In this document: one piece after another, positions 63,118 through 64,000 of the stretch | Layout of the letters: every line of letters starts with the position of its first letter | Position numbering within the stretch: position 1 is the stretch's first letter | Assembly (NCBI GenBank): GCA_964219355.1 | Contig: CAXPOZ010000001.1 | Coordinates: forward strand, 62,001-126,000 | Source of the DNA: Parvularcula sp964219355 | Lineage (GTDB): Bacteria > Pseudomonadota > Alphaproteobacteria > Caulobacterales > Parvularculaceae | DNA: 64,000 nucleotides | Reading direction: 5' to 3' | The notes under the pieces: generated by a model | Database searches by the model: none | Seen by the model: the letters and a program-made list of their open reading frames with translations, nothing else | Told to the model about the DNA's origin: nothing | Made by a program: the position numbers and the translations under genes

Positions 63118-64000
63118 TCAGCCGGGCAATGTGCTCATGTCGATGACAAAGCGATATTTCACATCGCTCTTCTGCATCCGCTCATAGGCCTGATTGATCT
63201 CATCCATCTGGATGATCTCGATGTCTGAGGTGATCCCGTGCTCGGCACAGAAATCGAGCATCTCCTGGGTCTCCTTGAGACCACCGATCAGCGAGCCTGC
63301 AATGCTTCGCCGCCCGAAGACCATCGGCGCGCTGTTGACCTCAGGCAGCTGTTCGACCGCGCCGACGATGCACATCACGCCATCAATCTTGAGGAGCCCG
63401 ACATAGGGGTTGAGATCGTGACGCACCGGGATCGTATTCAGGATGAAATCGAATCGTCCGGCATTCATTGCCATGGCGTCATCATCTTTCGAGATAAGGA
63501 CCTCATCCGCGCCGAGCGCCTTTGCGTCCTCGCCCTTCTCAGGAGACGTCGTGATCATCACGACATGCGCGCCAAGGGCATGGGCGAATTTGACGCCCAT
63601 ATGGCCAAGACCGCCAAGCCCGACGATGCCGACAGTCTGTCCCGGCCCTACCTTCCAGTGCTTGAGCGGCGACCAAGTCGTGATCCCCGCGCAAAGGAGC
63701 GGCGCCGCACCTGCCGGATCGAGCTTGCCGGAAATGCTCAAGACAAATTCCTGATCACAGATGATTTCTCTGGAATAGCCACCATAGGTGACGCCGCCCG
63801 GATCATTGGTGGCTGATCCATAGGTCATGGTGAAAGCATTGCAGTATTGTTCATTGCCCGCTTCGCATTGGGCACAGTGACGGCAACTGTCGACAAGGCA
63901 GCCCACTGCCGCCTTGTCGCCGACGGAGAACCCGGAGACCTCGCTGCCGACTTCCGCAATCGTCCCGACGATTTCATGGCCCGGCACCAATGGATATTGC
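63118..64000 (-). CDS. Zinc alcohol dehydrogenase, CAD/YahK type (partial, N-terminus off the window)
   Basis: The reading frame enters from the right edge (YPLVPGHEIVG) and ends at 63118. About 294 residues are seen. Structural-zinc cysteines lie in VDSCRHCAQCEAGNEQYC, catalytic-zinc ligands in PGHE, and the NADP-binding motif is GIVGLGGLGHMGVKFA. It reduces aldehydes or oxidises alcohols with NADP(H), as in the YahK/cinnamyl-alcohol dehydrogenase group. It converges on trmL with a 4-bp gap. Confidence 0.92.
   Translation of the reverse strand, partial: QYPLVPGHEIVGTIAEVGSEVSGFSVGDKAAVGCLVDSCRHCAQCEAGNEQYCNAFTMTYGSATNDPGGVTYGGYSREIICDQEFVLSISGKLDPAGAAPLLCAGITTWSPLKHWKVGPGQTVGIVGLGGLGHMGVKFAHALGAHVVMITTSPEKGEDAKALGADEVLISKDDDAMAMNAGRFDFILNTIPVRHDLNPYVGLLKIDGVMCIVGAVEQLPEVNSAPMVFGRRSIAGSLIGGLKETQEMLDFCAEHGITSDIEIIQMDEINQAYERMQKSDVKYRFVIDMSTLPG

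Overview
The window looks like chromosome of a GC-rich alphaproteobacterium, probably from the Hyphomonadales/Parvularculales/Caulobacterales side. The grounds are gene content and order: crcB - RluA-type pseudouridine synthase - ATP12, aroK-aroB-CNNM/CBS protein, bolA beside a C-terminal J-domain gene, trmL beside petABC, and ATP12 itself. The species cannot be fixed from sequence alone.

Layout. (1) 1-1.6 kb: an ECF sigma factor with a eukaryotic-type Ser/Thr kinase, cut by the window edge. (2) 2.2-20.4 kb: an AT-richer genomic island inserted at the 3' end of a tRNA-Leu(CAG) gene and bounded by imperfect direct repeats of about 110 bp. Every island gene is on the minus strand. Reading inward from the tRNA: P4-type integrase, unknown gene, AlpA-type regulator, HTH protein, then a tightly overlapping operon. 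The operon holds an MmeI-like methyltransferase with no visible nuclease motif, two HEPN-like proteins, an EVE-like/GIY-YIG protein, a small PD-(D/E)XK-like protein, an SF2 helicase and a second GIY-YIG protein. A giant DUF4011-SF1 helicase-Vsr-like nuclease with a Gre-like tail follows. I read the island as a phage-defence island, and the multi-gene methylase/helicase/nuclease operon is the best candidate for an undescribed system. (3) 20.6-35 kb: core and envelope genes: serine hydrolase, AI-2E transporter, oxyR divergent from ahpC-ahpD, O-antigen ligase-like protein, LytTR membrane regulator, peptidase, murJ, acyl-CoA ligase, PepSY protein. (4) 35-43.4 kb: a 14-residue-repeat protein, AraC/YHS/VOC/MAPEG genes, an inositol monophosphatase, an acetolactate synthase-like enzyme with an aldehyde dehydrogenase, and AlkB. 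(5) 43.6-54.4 kb: dnaB, a 2OG oxygenase coupled to alanine racemase, ATP12, pseudouridine synthase, crcB, aroK-aroB-CNNM-MFS, bolA, J-domain protein. (6) 54.4-64 kb: M23-like protein, feoAB, DUF2256, SDR, tRNA-Val(GAC), an acidic membrane-anchored protein, mtnP coupled to petABC (cytochrome bc1), trmL and a partial zinc alcohol dehydrogenase.

How the genes work together. In the island, a methyltransferase could mark self DNA while two GIY-YIG domains, a PD-(D/E)XK-like domain and an SF2 helicase supply DNA attack, and the HEPN-like pair could act on RNA. This is inference from domains and coupling; no activity is shown. In the core, OxyR with AhpC/AhpD forms a peroxide defence unit, petABC forms complex III, aroK-aroB serve the shikimate pathway, and feoAB import ferrous iron.
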